The notes under the pieces are model-generated. The model did no database searches. It worked only from the letters and a program-made list of their open reading frames with translations, and was not told the DNA's origin. DNA of 64,000 nt from Blautia argi (GTDB lineage Bacteria; Bacillota; Clostridia; Lachnospirales; Lachnospiraceae): contig NZ_CP030280.1 of assembly GCF_003287895.1 (NCBI RefSeq), positions 2,177,501-2,241,500 of the forward strand, written 5' to 3'. Shown here one piece after another: positions 44,122-52,135 of the stretch (the first letter of the stretch is position 1; the number at the start of each line of letters is the position of its first letter). Both the position numbers and the translations under genes were made by a program.

Positions 44122-45323
44122 TAGTCCACCAATACCGGATTACGGTCTTCCTGCCATGGAAGTCCCCAGGTATTTAATGCTTCCATGAATGGATCCGGAT
44201 CAAACTCTTCAATGTTGTGTACACCCGGCTTGTTCCACATTCCTGTCATCACCATCATGGCGCCAATCATTGCAGGTACACCTGTAGTATAGGCAACTGC
44301 CTGAGAGCCGGTTTCCTTATAAGCTTCTTCATGGTCACAGATATTATACAGATAATATGTTTTTTCTTTTCCGTCCTTTTTGCCGCGAAAAATGCAGCCA
44401 ATGTTTGTCTTTCCCTTTGTACGCGGTCCCAAAGATGCCGGATCCGGAAGCACGGCTTTTAAAAACTGCAGAGGCACAATTTCCTTTCCTTCAAACATAA
44501 TCGGTTCAATAGAAGTCATACCCACATTTTCCAGACATTTTAAATGTGTCAGATAGCTCTGTCCAAAGGTCATAAAGAAACGGATTCTTTTAATTCCCGG
44601 AATATTCAGTGCAAGACTTTCAATTTCTTCATGGTGAAGCAGGTACATATCCTTTTCCCCTACTTCTTTGAAGTTATATTCCTTCTTAATTTCCATAGGC
44701 TCTGTTTCTACCCAATGACCCTCTTCCCAGTAAGAACCTTTTGCAGAAACCTCACGGATATTGATTTCCGGGTTAAAATTCGTCGCAAACGGATAGCCGT
44801 GGTCACCGCCGTTGCAGTCCAGGATATCAATATAATTGATTTCGTCAAACTCATGCTTCAGGGCATAGGCGCTGAATACGCCGGTAACCCCCGGGTCAAA
44901 GCCGCTTCCCAAAAGCGCTGTGATTCCTGCCTTTTCAAAACGTTCTCTGTAAGCCCACTGCCAGCTGTATTCAAATTTTGCGGTATCCTCAGGCTCATAA
45001 TTTGCCGTATCTACATAGTGGGTTTTCGTTGCCAGACAGGCGTCCATGATGGTCAAATCCTGATACGGAAGCGCCAGGTTTAAAACTACATCTGGTTTTT
45101 CCTTTTCGATCAGAGCAATCAGCTCGTCCACATGGTCTGCATCAACCTGCGCGGTTGTGATTTTTGTCTTTGTTGTTCCCTCCAGCTTTGCCTTTAACGC
45201 TTCACATTTAGATACGGTACGGCTTGCAATACAGATTTCCTCAAATACCTCGCTGTTCTGACAGCATTTGTGAATTGCCACAGAAGCAACGCCTCCACAC
45301 CCAATAATCAACGCTTTTCCCAT
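44121..45323 (-). CDS. carboxynorspermidine/carboxyspermidine synthase (saccharopine dehydrogenase family)
   Basis: Encodes 400 residues. N-terminal Rossmann loop ALIIGCGGVASVAIHKCC (about 4-21), PDVVLNLALPYQDL (about 75), GFDPGVTGVFSAYALKHEFD (about 140), and a C-terminal domain with GVPAMIGAMMVMTG near 350. It reductively condenses aspartate semialdehyde with a diamine (putrescine or diaminopropane). Directly coupled to nspC (TA-ATG overlap), so the two form the SAM-independent route. Length and the MGKALIIGCGGVA start match the family exactly. Product (spermidine or norspermidine) depends on which diamine is available; agmatinase upstream suggests putrescine. Confidence 0.94.
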   Translation of the reverse strand: MGKALIIGCGGVASVAIHKCCQNSEVFEEICIASRTVSKCEALKAKLEGTTKTKITTAQVDADHVDELIALIEKEKPDVVLNLALPYQDLTIMDACLATKTHYVDTANYEPEDTAKFEYSWQWAYRERFEKAGITALLGSGFDPGVTGVFSAYALKHEFDEINYIDILDCNGGDHGYPFATNFNPEINIREVSAKGSYWEEGHWVETEPMEIKKEYNFKEVGEKDMYLLHHEEIESLALNIPGIKRIRFFMTFGQSYLTHLKCLENVGMTSIEPIMFEGKEIVPLQFLKAVLPDPASLGPRTKGKTNIGCIFRGKKDGKEKTYYLYNICDHEEAYKETGSQAVAYTTGVPAMIGAMMVMTGMWNKPGVHNIEEFDPDPFMEALNTWGLPWQEDRNPVLVD

Positions 45324-45369
45324 AATAACTTCCTCCTGTTTTTCATTTTATGGATTTATTTTCAATTTT

Positions 45370-46230
45370 TTATGCCTTTTTTGTAAGAGCCAGCAACATC
45401 TCCCGGATAATTTTTCCTGCTGCTGCGGTAGATGCTCCGCTGGCATCATAATGAGGGCTTAATTCATTCACATCACAGCCCACAACCCGGGCTTTTTCAC
45501 ATACCAGAGTTGCTGCCCGGCGAAGCTCATCAAAGCTGACGCCTCCCGGCTCCGGTGTACCGGTTCCCGGAAATACGGATGGATCCATAACGTCCAAATC
45601 CACGGTAAAGTAAACCGGTTTTCCCTTCAGGGAATCTAAGGTCTTTTCCAGACCTTCAAAATCAAACCTGTGCATGCAGGTATGTTTCTTTGCCCAGTAA
45701 AATTCTTCCTGTTCTCCGGAACGGATACCAAACTGGTGTATTCTGCCATCTCCAATCAAATCCCAGCAGCGGCGCAGCACACAGGCATGAGATAATTTCT
45801 CACCCAGATAATCCTCCCGCAAATCTGCATGGGCATCAAAATGTATGATGCAAATCTCCGGATATTTCTCCTGTACGGCTTCAAAGGCACCCAGGGTAAC
45901 CAGATGCTCACCGCCAATCATAAAGGGCAGCTTCTGATCCTGCAAAATCTCCTGGGTTCTCTGGCGAATTTCTCCCAGCACTGCCCTGGTATTTCCAAAG
46001 CAAAGTTCCAAATCTCCGCTATCCATAACCAAACTGTCAATTAAATCACAATCCTGATACGGACTGTAACTCTCCAGTCCGAAAGATTCATGGCGAACGG
46101 CGCTGCTGCCAAATCGCGTCCCCGGACGGAAGGAGGTGGTAGAGTCAAAAGGCGCTCCGAAAAGGATTACCTCTGCCTCTTCATAATTCTTATCGCACTC
46201 CAGAAAGGTTTCAACATTCTTTTTCAACAT
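45370..46230 (-). CDS. speB: agmatinase
   Basis: Encodes 286 residues of the ureohydrolase fold. Binuclear manganese ligands are visible in MIGGEHLVTLG (His, about 108), CIIHFDAHADLREDYL (Asp-His-Asp, about 130-145) and FTVDLDVMDPSVFPGTGTPE (about 210-229, partly quoted). It hydrolyses agmatine to putrescine and urea. The start lies inside the end of speE (20-base overlap), with GAGGAAC as ribosome site. Together with the upstream decarboxylase this gives an arginine-to-putrescine path. Confidence 0.94.
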   Translation of the reverse strand: MLKKNVETFLECDKNYEEAEVILFGAPFDSTTSFRPGTRFGSSAVRHESFGLESYSPYQDCDLIDSLVMDSGDLELCFGNTRAVLGEIRQRTQEILQDQKLPFMIGGEHLVTLGAFEAVQEKYPEICIIHFDAHADLREDYLGEKLSHACVLRRCWDLIGDGRIHQFGIRSGEQEEFYWAKKHTCMHRFDFEGLEKTLDSLKGKPVYFTVDLDVMDPSVFPGTGTPEPGGVSFDELRRAATLVCEKARVVGCDVNELSPHYDASGASTAAAGKIIREMLLALTKKA

Positions 46231-47071
46231 TTTTTAAAAGTTCCTCCACATATGCGGGCAGATAAAACGCCCCTTTATGCAACGTTGTCGTATAGTAACG
46301 GGTCTGAATACCTCTGTCATTCCACTCCTTTTCCCGCAGATTTTTCAGCGGGTGGTACTTCTTAGACGCAAATCCGAAAAGCCAGTGTCCTGAAGGATAA
46401 GTTGGAATATGCGCCTGATACACACGGCTGATTGGAAAAGTTTCCGTAATATTGCGGTGTGCTCTCTGGCAGGCTCTGGCGTCCTCTTCATAAAAAGGAC
46501 TTTCATGCTGATTCACCATAATGCCGTCTTCCTTTAAAGCCTTATAGCAGTTCCCGTAAAATTCTCTGGTAAAAAGGCCTTCTCCCGGTCCAAAGGGGTC
46601 TGTAGAATCCACAATAATCAAATCATATTCATTTTTGCATCTGCGGATATATTTCAGGCCGTCCTCAAAATGAATGTGTACTCTCTTATCATCCAGACAG
46701 CAGGCTGTCTTTGGAAGATATTTGCGGCACACCTCCACCACCATATCGTCAATCTCCACCAAATCCATGTGCCGGATTTCCGGATACTGCACCAGTTCTC
46801 GGATTACACCTCCGTCCCCGGCTCCGATAATCAGCACCTTTTCCACATGGGGGTGTACTGCCATAGGAATGTGAGTAATCATTTCATGGTAAATAAATTC
46901 GTCCTTTTCGGTCAGCATCATATAGCCGTCCAAAGTCAGAAATCTGCCGAATTCCGGGGACTCAAATACATCAATCCTCTGAAATTCACTTTCTTTGCTA
47001 TAAATCTGTTTATCCACACGAATGGAAAATTTTACATCTTTTGTCTGTCTTTCTGAAAACCAGAACTCCAT
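46211..47071 (-). CDS. speE: spermidine synthase (aminopropyltransferase)
   Basis: Encodes 286 residues. WFSERQTKDVKFSIRVD near the start, the SAM-binding loop VLIIGAGDGGVIRELVQYPE (about 79-98), the acidic ELVEIDDMVVEVCRKYLP region, and the catalytic IIVDSTDPFGPGEGLF (about 152-167) are all in place. It transfers the aminopropyl group of decarboxylated SAM (from SpeD) to putrescine. It starts one base after the decarboxylase stop and overlaps speB. Confidence 0.95.
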   Translation of the reverse strand: MEFWFSERQTKDVKFSIRVDKQIYSKESEFQRIDVFESPEFGRFLTLDGYMMLTEKDEFIYHEMITHIPMAVHPHVEKVLIIGAGDGGVIRELVQYPEIRHMDLVEIDDMVVEVCRKYLPKTACCLDDKRVHIHFEDGLKYIRRCKNEYDLIIVDSTDPFGPGEGLFTREFYGNCYKALKEDGIMVNQHESPFYEEDARACQRAHRNITETFPISRVYQAHIPTYPSGHWLFGFASKKYHPLKNLREKEWNDRGIQTRYYTTTLHKGAFYLPAYVEELLKNVEKEC

Positions 47072-47072
47072 C

Positions 47073-48533
47073 TCAGCCTTCCACTCCTTTCAACACATTC
47101 AAATACCGGATTTTCTCGTCCTCAGGTCCGGTAAGCGTACAGCCTTTTTCCTTTGCGTATACAATATGTTCTACAATGGGCTGTGTCACCTGCTCTCCCG
47201 GCGCCAGAAGGGGAATACCAGGCGGATAGCACATGACAAATTCGCTGCAGATGCGTCCCACACACTCCTTTAAAGACAGAGACTCCTTTGGCGCATAAAA
47301 TGCCTCCTGGGGAGATACTGCCACATGCGGAGGAATATACTCCTGCTCCAGCAAGTCTACCTTTTCTTTTCCGAATCTCCGGGAAATTTCAGAAAGCGCA
47401 GATACCAGGCGTTCAATGTCCCGCTTTCTGTCCCCAATAGAAAGATAAGCCAGCACATTACCGAAATCTCCGAATTCTATCTGAATGTCATATTCGTCCC
47501 GAAGCAAATCATAGACCTCAATGCCAGCCAGACCAACCTCCAGAGTATGCACAGACAATTTTGTCACGTCAAAATCAAAAACACTGTCCCCGTTTATCAA
47601 TTCTCTGGAAAAGGCATAAAAGCCCGGAATCTCATTGATTTCGCTTCTGGCATATTCTGCCAGTTCCATAACCTTTTCAAAGGTTTCCTTTCCTCTGAGC
47701 GCCAGATTTCTCCTGGAAATATCCAGACTGGACATCAAAAGATAAGAACCGCTGGTGGTCTGGGTCAGATTAATAATCTGCCGCACGTGCCCGGTCGAAA
47801 TCCCCGGTCCTGTAAGCAAAAGAGAACTCTGGGTCAGACTTCCCCCAGATTTGTGCATGGAAACTGCAGCCATATCTGCCCCTGCTTCCATGGCAGAAAC
47901 AGGTAGCTTGTCCGAAAAATAAAAATGGGTGCCGTGCGCCTCGTCTGCCAGACAGTACATGCCATGCTCATGTGCCAGCTTTACAATGGAACGGATATCC
48001 GAGCAGATGCCGTAATAAGTGGGATTGTTCACCAGCACGGCTTTTGCGTCCGGATTTTCCTCTATGGCGCGTTTTACGTCCTCCACGGACATACCAAGAG
48101 GAATCCCCAATCTCTGGCTGCACTGAGGATTGACATACACCGGAACAGCGCCGCACAAAACCATAGCGCCGATAACGCTTCTGTGCACATTCCTGGGCAG
48201 AATAATTTTCTCTCCCCGCTTTGCCACAGAGAGAATCATACTCTGTACAGAAGAAGTCGTACCTCCCACCATAAGAAAAGCATGGGCTGCGCCAAAAGCT
48301 TCTGCCGCCAGTTCCTCCGCCTCTTTGATAACTGAAACCGGGTGACAGAGGTTATCCAGCGGCTTCATAGAATTTACGTCCATATTCATGCACTGTTCTC
48401 CCAGAAGCCGTGTAAGCTCCGGATTCCCCCTGCCTCTTTTGTGTCCCGGCACATCAAAAGGCACGACCCTCATTTTTCTTAAATTTTCCAACGCCTCATA
48501 AATAGGGGCATTTTCCTGAGATAACTCTCCCAT
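47073..48533 (-). CDS. speA: PLP-dependent arginine (Orn/Lys/Arg) decarboxylase, fold I
   Basis: Encodes 486 residues. PFDVPGHKRGRG (about 24-35), AAHAFLMVGGTTSSVQSMIL (about 84-103), YYGICSDI (about 170), LADEAHGTHFYF (about 194) and the PLP lysine in AVSMHKSGGSLTQSS (about 224-238) are family features. The C-terminal domain has PPGIPLLAPGE (about 442). The short form without an N-terminal wing domain, located before agmatinase, argues for biosynthetic arginine decarboxylase (SpeA of the Bacillus type). Lysine or ornithine as substrate cannot be excluded by sequence alone. Confidence 0.92.
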   Translation of the reverse strand: MGELSQENAPIYEALENLRKMRVVPFDVPGHKRGRGNPELTRLLGEQCMNMDVNSMKPLDNLCHPVSVIKEAEELAAEAFGAAHAFLMVGGTTSSVQSMILSVAKRGEKIILPRNVHRSVIGAMVLCGAVPVYVNPQCSQRLGIPLGMSVEDVKRAIEENPDAKAVLVNNPTYYGICSDIRSIVKLAHEHGMYCLADEAHGTHFYFSDKLPVSAMEAGADMAAVSMHKSGGSLTQSSLLLTGPGISTGHVRQIINLTQTTSGSYLLMSSLDISRRNLALRGKETFEKVMELAEYARSEINEIPGFYAFSRELINGDSVFDFDVTKLSVHTLEVGLAGIEVYDLLRDEYDIQIEFGDFGNVLAYLSIGDRKRDIERLVSALSEISRRFGKEKVDLLEQEYIPPHVAVSPQEAFYAPKESLSLKECVGRICSEFVMCYPPGIPLLAPGEQVTQPIVEHIVYAKEKGCTLTGPEDEKIRYLNVLKGVEG

Positions 48534-48549
48534 TTTCTCATCTCCCCTG

Positions 48550-49308
48550 TCAGTAAATATTTCTTCCGCTGAAGACTTCTATCATTTCCCGCCGCAGACT
48601 GTTCATAATATCCAGCCGCTTTTTAGGCGGAAGCTCGTAAATATCTGTGTTAAAAAGATAGTTCTGCAAATCAATTTCCTTTAACATCATCTTGGTATGG
48701 AAAAGATTTGCCTCATATACATTAATATCCACAGCATCATACCGCTCCAGAGTTTCCTGTGCAATATAATCCTGAATGGACGTAATTTTATGATCCATAA
48801 ACAGCTTTCTGCCGTTTACACTTCTGGTAAATCCTCTGACACGGTAATCCATGGTAATAATATCAGAATCAAAGGAGCCTATCAGATAATCCAGTGTGGA
48901 AAGAGGGGTAATTTCCCCGCAGGTTGCCACATCAATGTCTACCCGAAAGGTAGCAAGACAGGTTTCCGGGTGATACTCCGGATAAGTATGCACCGTCACA
49001 TGACTTTTGTCCAGATGCGCCACCTGTGTGCTTCCCGCCGGAATCATGGATCCTTCTGCAATGAGCAGAGTTACAGACGCTCCCTGAGGCTCGTAATCCT
49101 GCTGAGAAATATGCAGCACCTGAGCGCCTATCATATCTGTCAGATTTGTTAAAATCCCGGTCAGTCTTTCCGAATTATACTGCTCATCAATATAGGCTAT
49201 ATAATCCTTCTGCTCTCTGGCTGTCTTTGCATAGCAGACATCGTAAATATTAAAGCTCAGGGCCTTTGTCAAATTATTAAATCCATACAATTTCATTTTC
49301 TCGCCCAC
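48550..49308 (-). CDS. speD: S-adenosylmethionine decarboxylase proenzyme
   Basis: Encodes 252 residues, long-form bacterial SpeD. GTG 49308 was chosen because AAGGAG precedes it and the protein then begins (V)[14 protein letters not shown], matching relatives; longer frames lack a ribosome site. The pyruvoyl-forming serine is in [19 protein letters not shown] (quoted in part; cleavage before the Ser of KSH), with the acid/base Cys in [16 protein letters not shown]. It supplies decarboxylated SAM to SpeE. First gene of the polyamine operon; an unusual structured RNA and strong promoter lie upstream at 49496-49736. Confidence 0.93.
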   Translation of the reverse strand: MGEKMKLYGFNNLTKALSFNIYDVCYAKTAREQKDYIAYIDEQYNSERLTGILTNLTDMIGAQVLHISQQDYEPQGASVTLLIAEGSMIPAGSTQVAHLDKSHVTVHTYPEYHPETCLATFRVDIDVATCGEITPLSTLDYLIGSFDSDIITMDYRVRGFTRSVNGRKLFMDHKITSIQDYIAQETLERYDAVDINVYEANLFHTKMMLKEIDLQNYLFNTDIYELPPKKRLDIMNSLRREMIEVFSGRNIY

Positions 49309-49495
49309 AATGGATAGCTCCTTTTTCTTCGTAAAATATAAAAACCGCAAATGATGTATCCTTCCACACATCACCTGCGGCTAAAACTTTTCCTGTTCAT
49401 GTCTTTAAATTCTGTACAGACACAGAAAAACAAAGACTGTTTATGGAAGTACTCAAGTTCAGAGTCTATATAGCAAATATCTTACTTTTACTACT

Positions 49496-49701
49496 CTTAT
49501 TGACCGTTTCACAAGTTGATGTGCATGGATACGCACCGGTTGTAAAGTTACCAACTTATAAAATTTGAGTTTCTAACTCAATCAATAAGGCAACCTTTGT
49601 TGCCAGTCGGCAGTTGACCCGGCTGTCCGTATGGCCTTAATCCTTTTAGGAGGGTCATATAAATATTTGCATGGAATCTGTCGAACTTTGTATCCCATAG
49701 C
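49496..49701 (-). ncRNA. candidate structured RNA, unclassified, upstream of speD
   Basis: No coding frame fits. On the minus strand, starting at the predicted transcription start: a 7-bp stem (49698-49692 with 49677-49671); a three-way unit closed by GACCC/GGGTC (49656-49652 with 49620-49616) holding hairpins TCCT-AAA-AGGA and GGCC..GCC; a hairpin GGCAAC-AAAG-GTTGCC (49604-49589); and a multibranch unit closed by CTTATTGA/TCAATAAG (49589-49582 with 49503-49496). That unit holds hairpins GAGTT-AGA-AACTC, AAGTT-GGT-AACTT and GTGC..GCAC. Loops are purine-rich only in the minus-strand reading. It could be a free RNA or a leader controlling speD. The raiA RNA class has about this size in Firmicutes and would be tested first, but I cannot confirm membership. 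Confidence 0.65.
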
Positions 49702-49707
49702 ATTTTT

Positions 49708-49736
49708 ACTATATCCAATTTTGCTCTTTTTGTCAA
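49708..49736 (-). promoter_or_regulatory. near-consensus sigma-A promoter of the structured RNA
   Basis: Perfect TTGACA (49736-49731), 17-base spacer, TATAGT (49713-49708) on the minus strand, seven bases after the degV stop. Predicted start near 49701, exactly where the first stem of the RNA begins. Confidence 0.8.
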
Positions 49737-49742
49737 TTCCTT

Positions 49743-50582
49743 TTATAAAACTACAATCACACCCCCGTCATTGGCATACATGGTGCTGACTCCTGCTGTG
49801 TCCAGAATCACCACATCCTTCACAGAGATTCTCTCCAAAATGGCTTCCTTTACAATCTCTGCTCTTGCATTGCAGTTACAGTGGCTGATAGCCAGAACCT
49901 TATCTTCACTGCCCACTGCCTTCTCTGCAACATAATCTACCATTTTCATCAGAGCCTTGTTAATTCCCCTTGCCTGGTCTAGCTGCACAATGGTTCCTTC
50001 CGGTGTAGAACCCATAACCGGCTTAATCTTAAGGGCTGACGCAACAAAGGCCTTCAGATTGCTGAGTCTTCCGTTTTTGCGGAGTGTTTCCAGATTTTCC
50101 AAAACAAAATAGGTGTTCTGGGACTCAATGTAAGCTTCTACTGCTTCAATCACCTGTTCAAAATCCATGCCCTGTTCCTCACATTCCCGAATTTTCATGG
50201 CAATCAAAGTTTCTCCTACAGAAGCAGAGCGGGAATCAAAAACATGAACTTTCTGATCCGGCTTATTTTCCAGAAGCAGGTTTTTGCCAAGAACAGCACT
50301 GTTATACGATCCGCTTAAATTGGAAGACAAAGTCACTGCATAGACATGCTCTGCCTCGCAATCATAAGCCTGCATATATCTCTCCGGGGACGGGCAGGAC
50401 GATTTCGGACTCTCCGGACTTGCTGCCACCTTTGCTAAAAAGGAACTCTGCTCAAAGGTTTCATCATCTACAATATCTTCTCCCTCCACGGTTAAAGTAA
50501 GGGGAATACTTTCTATTTTTTCATCTGCTTTCCAGCTTTCAGGCAGTTCGCCGCAGCTATCTATTACTATTTTATAACTCAT
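49743..50582 (-). CDS. DegV family fatty-acid-binding protein
   Basis: Encodes 279 residues from ATG 50582, with AAAGAGG nine bases upstream. YKIVIDSCGELPESW (about 3-17), LTVEGEDIVDDETF (about 30), SSCPSPERYMQAY (about 61), VTLSSNLSGSYNSA (about 85-98) and FDSRSASVGETLIAMKI (about 115) are the DegV pattern, with a C-terminal domain around 155-279. FakB-type members carry fatty acids to the kinase FakA; no fakA gene is here, so the ligand and partner are inferred from the family. Confidence 0.9.
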   Translation of the reverse strand: MSYKIVIDSCGELPESWKADEKIESIPLTLTVEGEDIVDDETFEQSSFLAKVAASPESPKSSCPSPERYMQAYDCEAEHVYAVTLSSNLSGSYNSAVLGKNLLLENKPDQKVHVFDSRSASVGETLIAMKIRECEEQGMDFEQVIEAVEAYIESQNTYFVLENLETLRKNGRLSNLKAFVASALKIKPVMGSTPEGTIVQLDQARGINKALMKMVDYVAEKAVGSEDKVLAISHCNCNARAEIVKEAILERISVKDVVILDTAGVSTMYANDGGVIVVL

Positions 50583-50752
50583 TTTCAACAACCTCTTTAT
50601 GTAGTTTTTAATACCATGTCTTATAATAACACAAAGCCGCCTGTTTGAAAAGGCTTTTTCCCGGAAAACTCTAGGATTTTTTCTGATTTTCGTTTATACT
50701 GGTCTTATCTGTATTTTGATACAGGAATTTTACAGAAAAGAGGATTCTTATT

Positions 50753-51256
50753 ATGATTGCTCTGCGTATTTTAGATTTAAAGGATTTTATGTCCAGACTT
50801 CTAATCGGCAGTACCTTTGACAATTTCTGGCTGTGTGAGGCAGATATCACCACTTTTGTAACCTTTACCATTGACGGTTCTTTACATACAGATTTCTACG
50901 ATACCCAGGAAACCGAAACGCTTCTGGCACAGAAGCAGAACTATGCTCTCTGGAGGGATATCAAGCCCTTTTGTTTTTCCATGATGAAAGGGAAAAAAAC
51001 ACCCCTGCACTTTAAAATTGTATTCCGTCTTTCCGAAAAAAATACAGAAAAACTGCTTCAGGGAAATACCCTTTCTTTTTCCTGTCAGGACATTTTCGGT
51101 CTGTTTCTGAACTTTCAGTATGATGGCAAAACCCTGACCTGTACCACAGGTACTTCCCTGAAAACCTTTACCCTGGATAAATCTCTGGATCAGATATGGG
51201 ACGATATGGTTCAGAAATTTTTCAGACAACAGCAGATTCCCTGCGAAAAATTATAG
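50753..51256 (+). CDS. DUF5721 family protein
   Basis: Encodes 167 residues beginning MIALRILDLKDFMSRLLIG, followed by FDNFWLCEADITTFVTFTIDG (in part), a start pattern I associate with the Lachnospiraceae family DUF5721. No signal peptide, membrane helix or catalytic motif is seen; the protein looks like a compact beta-rich cytosolic domain. It lies 29 bases upstream of nudC in the same direction, and genome neighbourhood gives no clear function. Confidence 0.75.
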   Translation: MIALRILDLKDFMSRLLIGSTFDNFWLCEADITTFVTFTIDGSLHTDFYDTQETETLLAQKQNYALWRDIKPFCFSMMKGKKTPLHFKIVFRLSEKNTEKLLQGNTLSFSCQDIFGLFLNFQYDGKTLTCTTGTSLKTFTLDKSLDQIWDDMVQKFFRQQQIPCEKL

Positions 51257-51285
51257 TCTTTCATACAAAACGGAGGTAATTCATT

Positions 51286-52119
51286 ATGATTCAGGACTTA
51301 GGTTCTTCTTCCTTTCACAACGAGTATATGCATATTCTGCCTCAAAAAGAAGATTTTATACTGGCATTCCAAAACCGGGAAATCCTTTCTTTTGTAAAAC
51401 AGGGACAGCTTTTTCTCCCTGTACTGGCTGATTTTCCCGAAACAGCAGATATCTGTTCTGAAAACTGTATCTATCTTTTTTCCATTAACGAGCAGAAATA
51501 CTTTCTTCTTCCTGACGCCCCGGAAGCTTTTTCCGATTTTACTTATCAGGATATTTCCGTATTTCGCAGCATGCAACCAAAAGAAGTCTGTTTTGGACTT
51601 GTCACAGGCTTTCATCTTAGCAACTGGTATAAAAGCCGCCGTTTCTGCGGCGTCTGTGGAAAAAAGCTTGTCCATGATACAAAAGAACGCATGATGTACT
51701 GCCCGGATTGTAAGACCACAGAATATCCCAAAATTTCTCCCGCAGTCATTGTAGCTGTAACAAATGGAAACAAGCTGCTTTTGTCAAAATATGCAAACGG
51801 AAACAACAAACGATACGCCCTCATTGCCGGATTTACAGAAATCGGGGAAACCCTGGAAGAAACGGTACAAAGAGAGGTGATGGAAGAGGTTGGCTTAAAG
51901 GTAACAAATATCCGCTATTACAAAAGCCAGCCCTGGGGGCTTTCCGGCAGCCTTTTAGCCGGATTTGTATGTGATTTGGACGGAGAGGATACCATTACTC
52001 TGGACAAAAACGAACTGTCCGTGGCCCAGTGGTTTGAACGGGAAGAAATCCCATATGAGGATTATGACGTAAGTCTTACGCGGGAAATGATGATACAATT
52101 TAAAAAGGGGCTGCTCTAA
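51286..52119 (+). CDS. nudC: NAD(+) diphosphatase
   Basis: Encodes 277 residues. A zinc ribbon with CGVCGKKL and CPDCKTTEYPKISPAVI (about 117-145) precedes the Nudix box GFTEIGETLEETVQREVMEEVGL (about 182-204, partly quoted) and a C-terminal NudC-specific SQPWGLSGSL (about 216). It cleaves NAD(H) to NMN and AMP and, in Escherichia coli, removes NAD caps from RNA. GGAGG precedes ATG 51286. The 3' end contains the terminator hairpin of the convergent htpG gene. Confidence 0.92.
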   Translation: MIQDLGSSSFHNEYMHILPQKEDFILAFQNREILSFVKQGQLFLPVLADFPETADICSENCIYLFSINEQKYFLLPDAPEAFSDFTYQDISVFRSMQPKEVCFGLVTGFHLSNWYKSRRFCGVCGKKLVHDTKERMMYCPDCKTTEYPKISPAVIVAVTNGNKLLLSKYANGNNKRYALIAGFTEIGETLEETVQREVMEEVGLKVTNIRYYKSQPWGLSGSLLAGFVCDLDGEDTITLDKNELSVAQWFEREEIPYEDYDVSLTREMMIQFKKGLL

Positions 52120-52127
52120 GCAGCCCC
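52107..52127 (-). terminator. terminator of htpG inside the nudC 3' end
   Basis: GGGGCTGCT and AGCAGCCCC (52107-52115 and 52119-52127) form a perfect nine-base stem with a three-base loop. On the minus strand it is followed by TTTTT, nine bases after the htpG stop. The loop includes part of the nudC stop codon. Confidence 0.8.
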
Positions 52128-52135
52128 AAAATCTG

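Noticed and set aside
49641..49698. Plus-strand AGGAGGG followed by a nine-codon ATG frame in the structured RNA region
   Set aside because: The AGGAGG is one arm of a stem, the frame is nine codons long, and the promoter points the other way.
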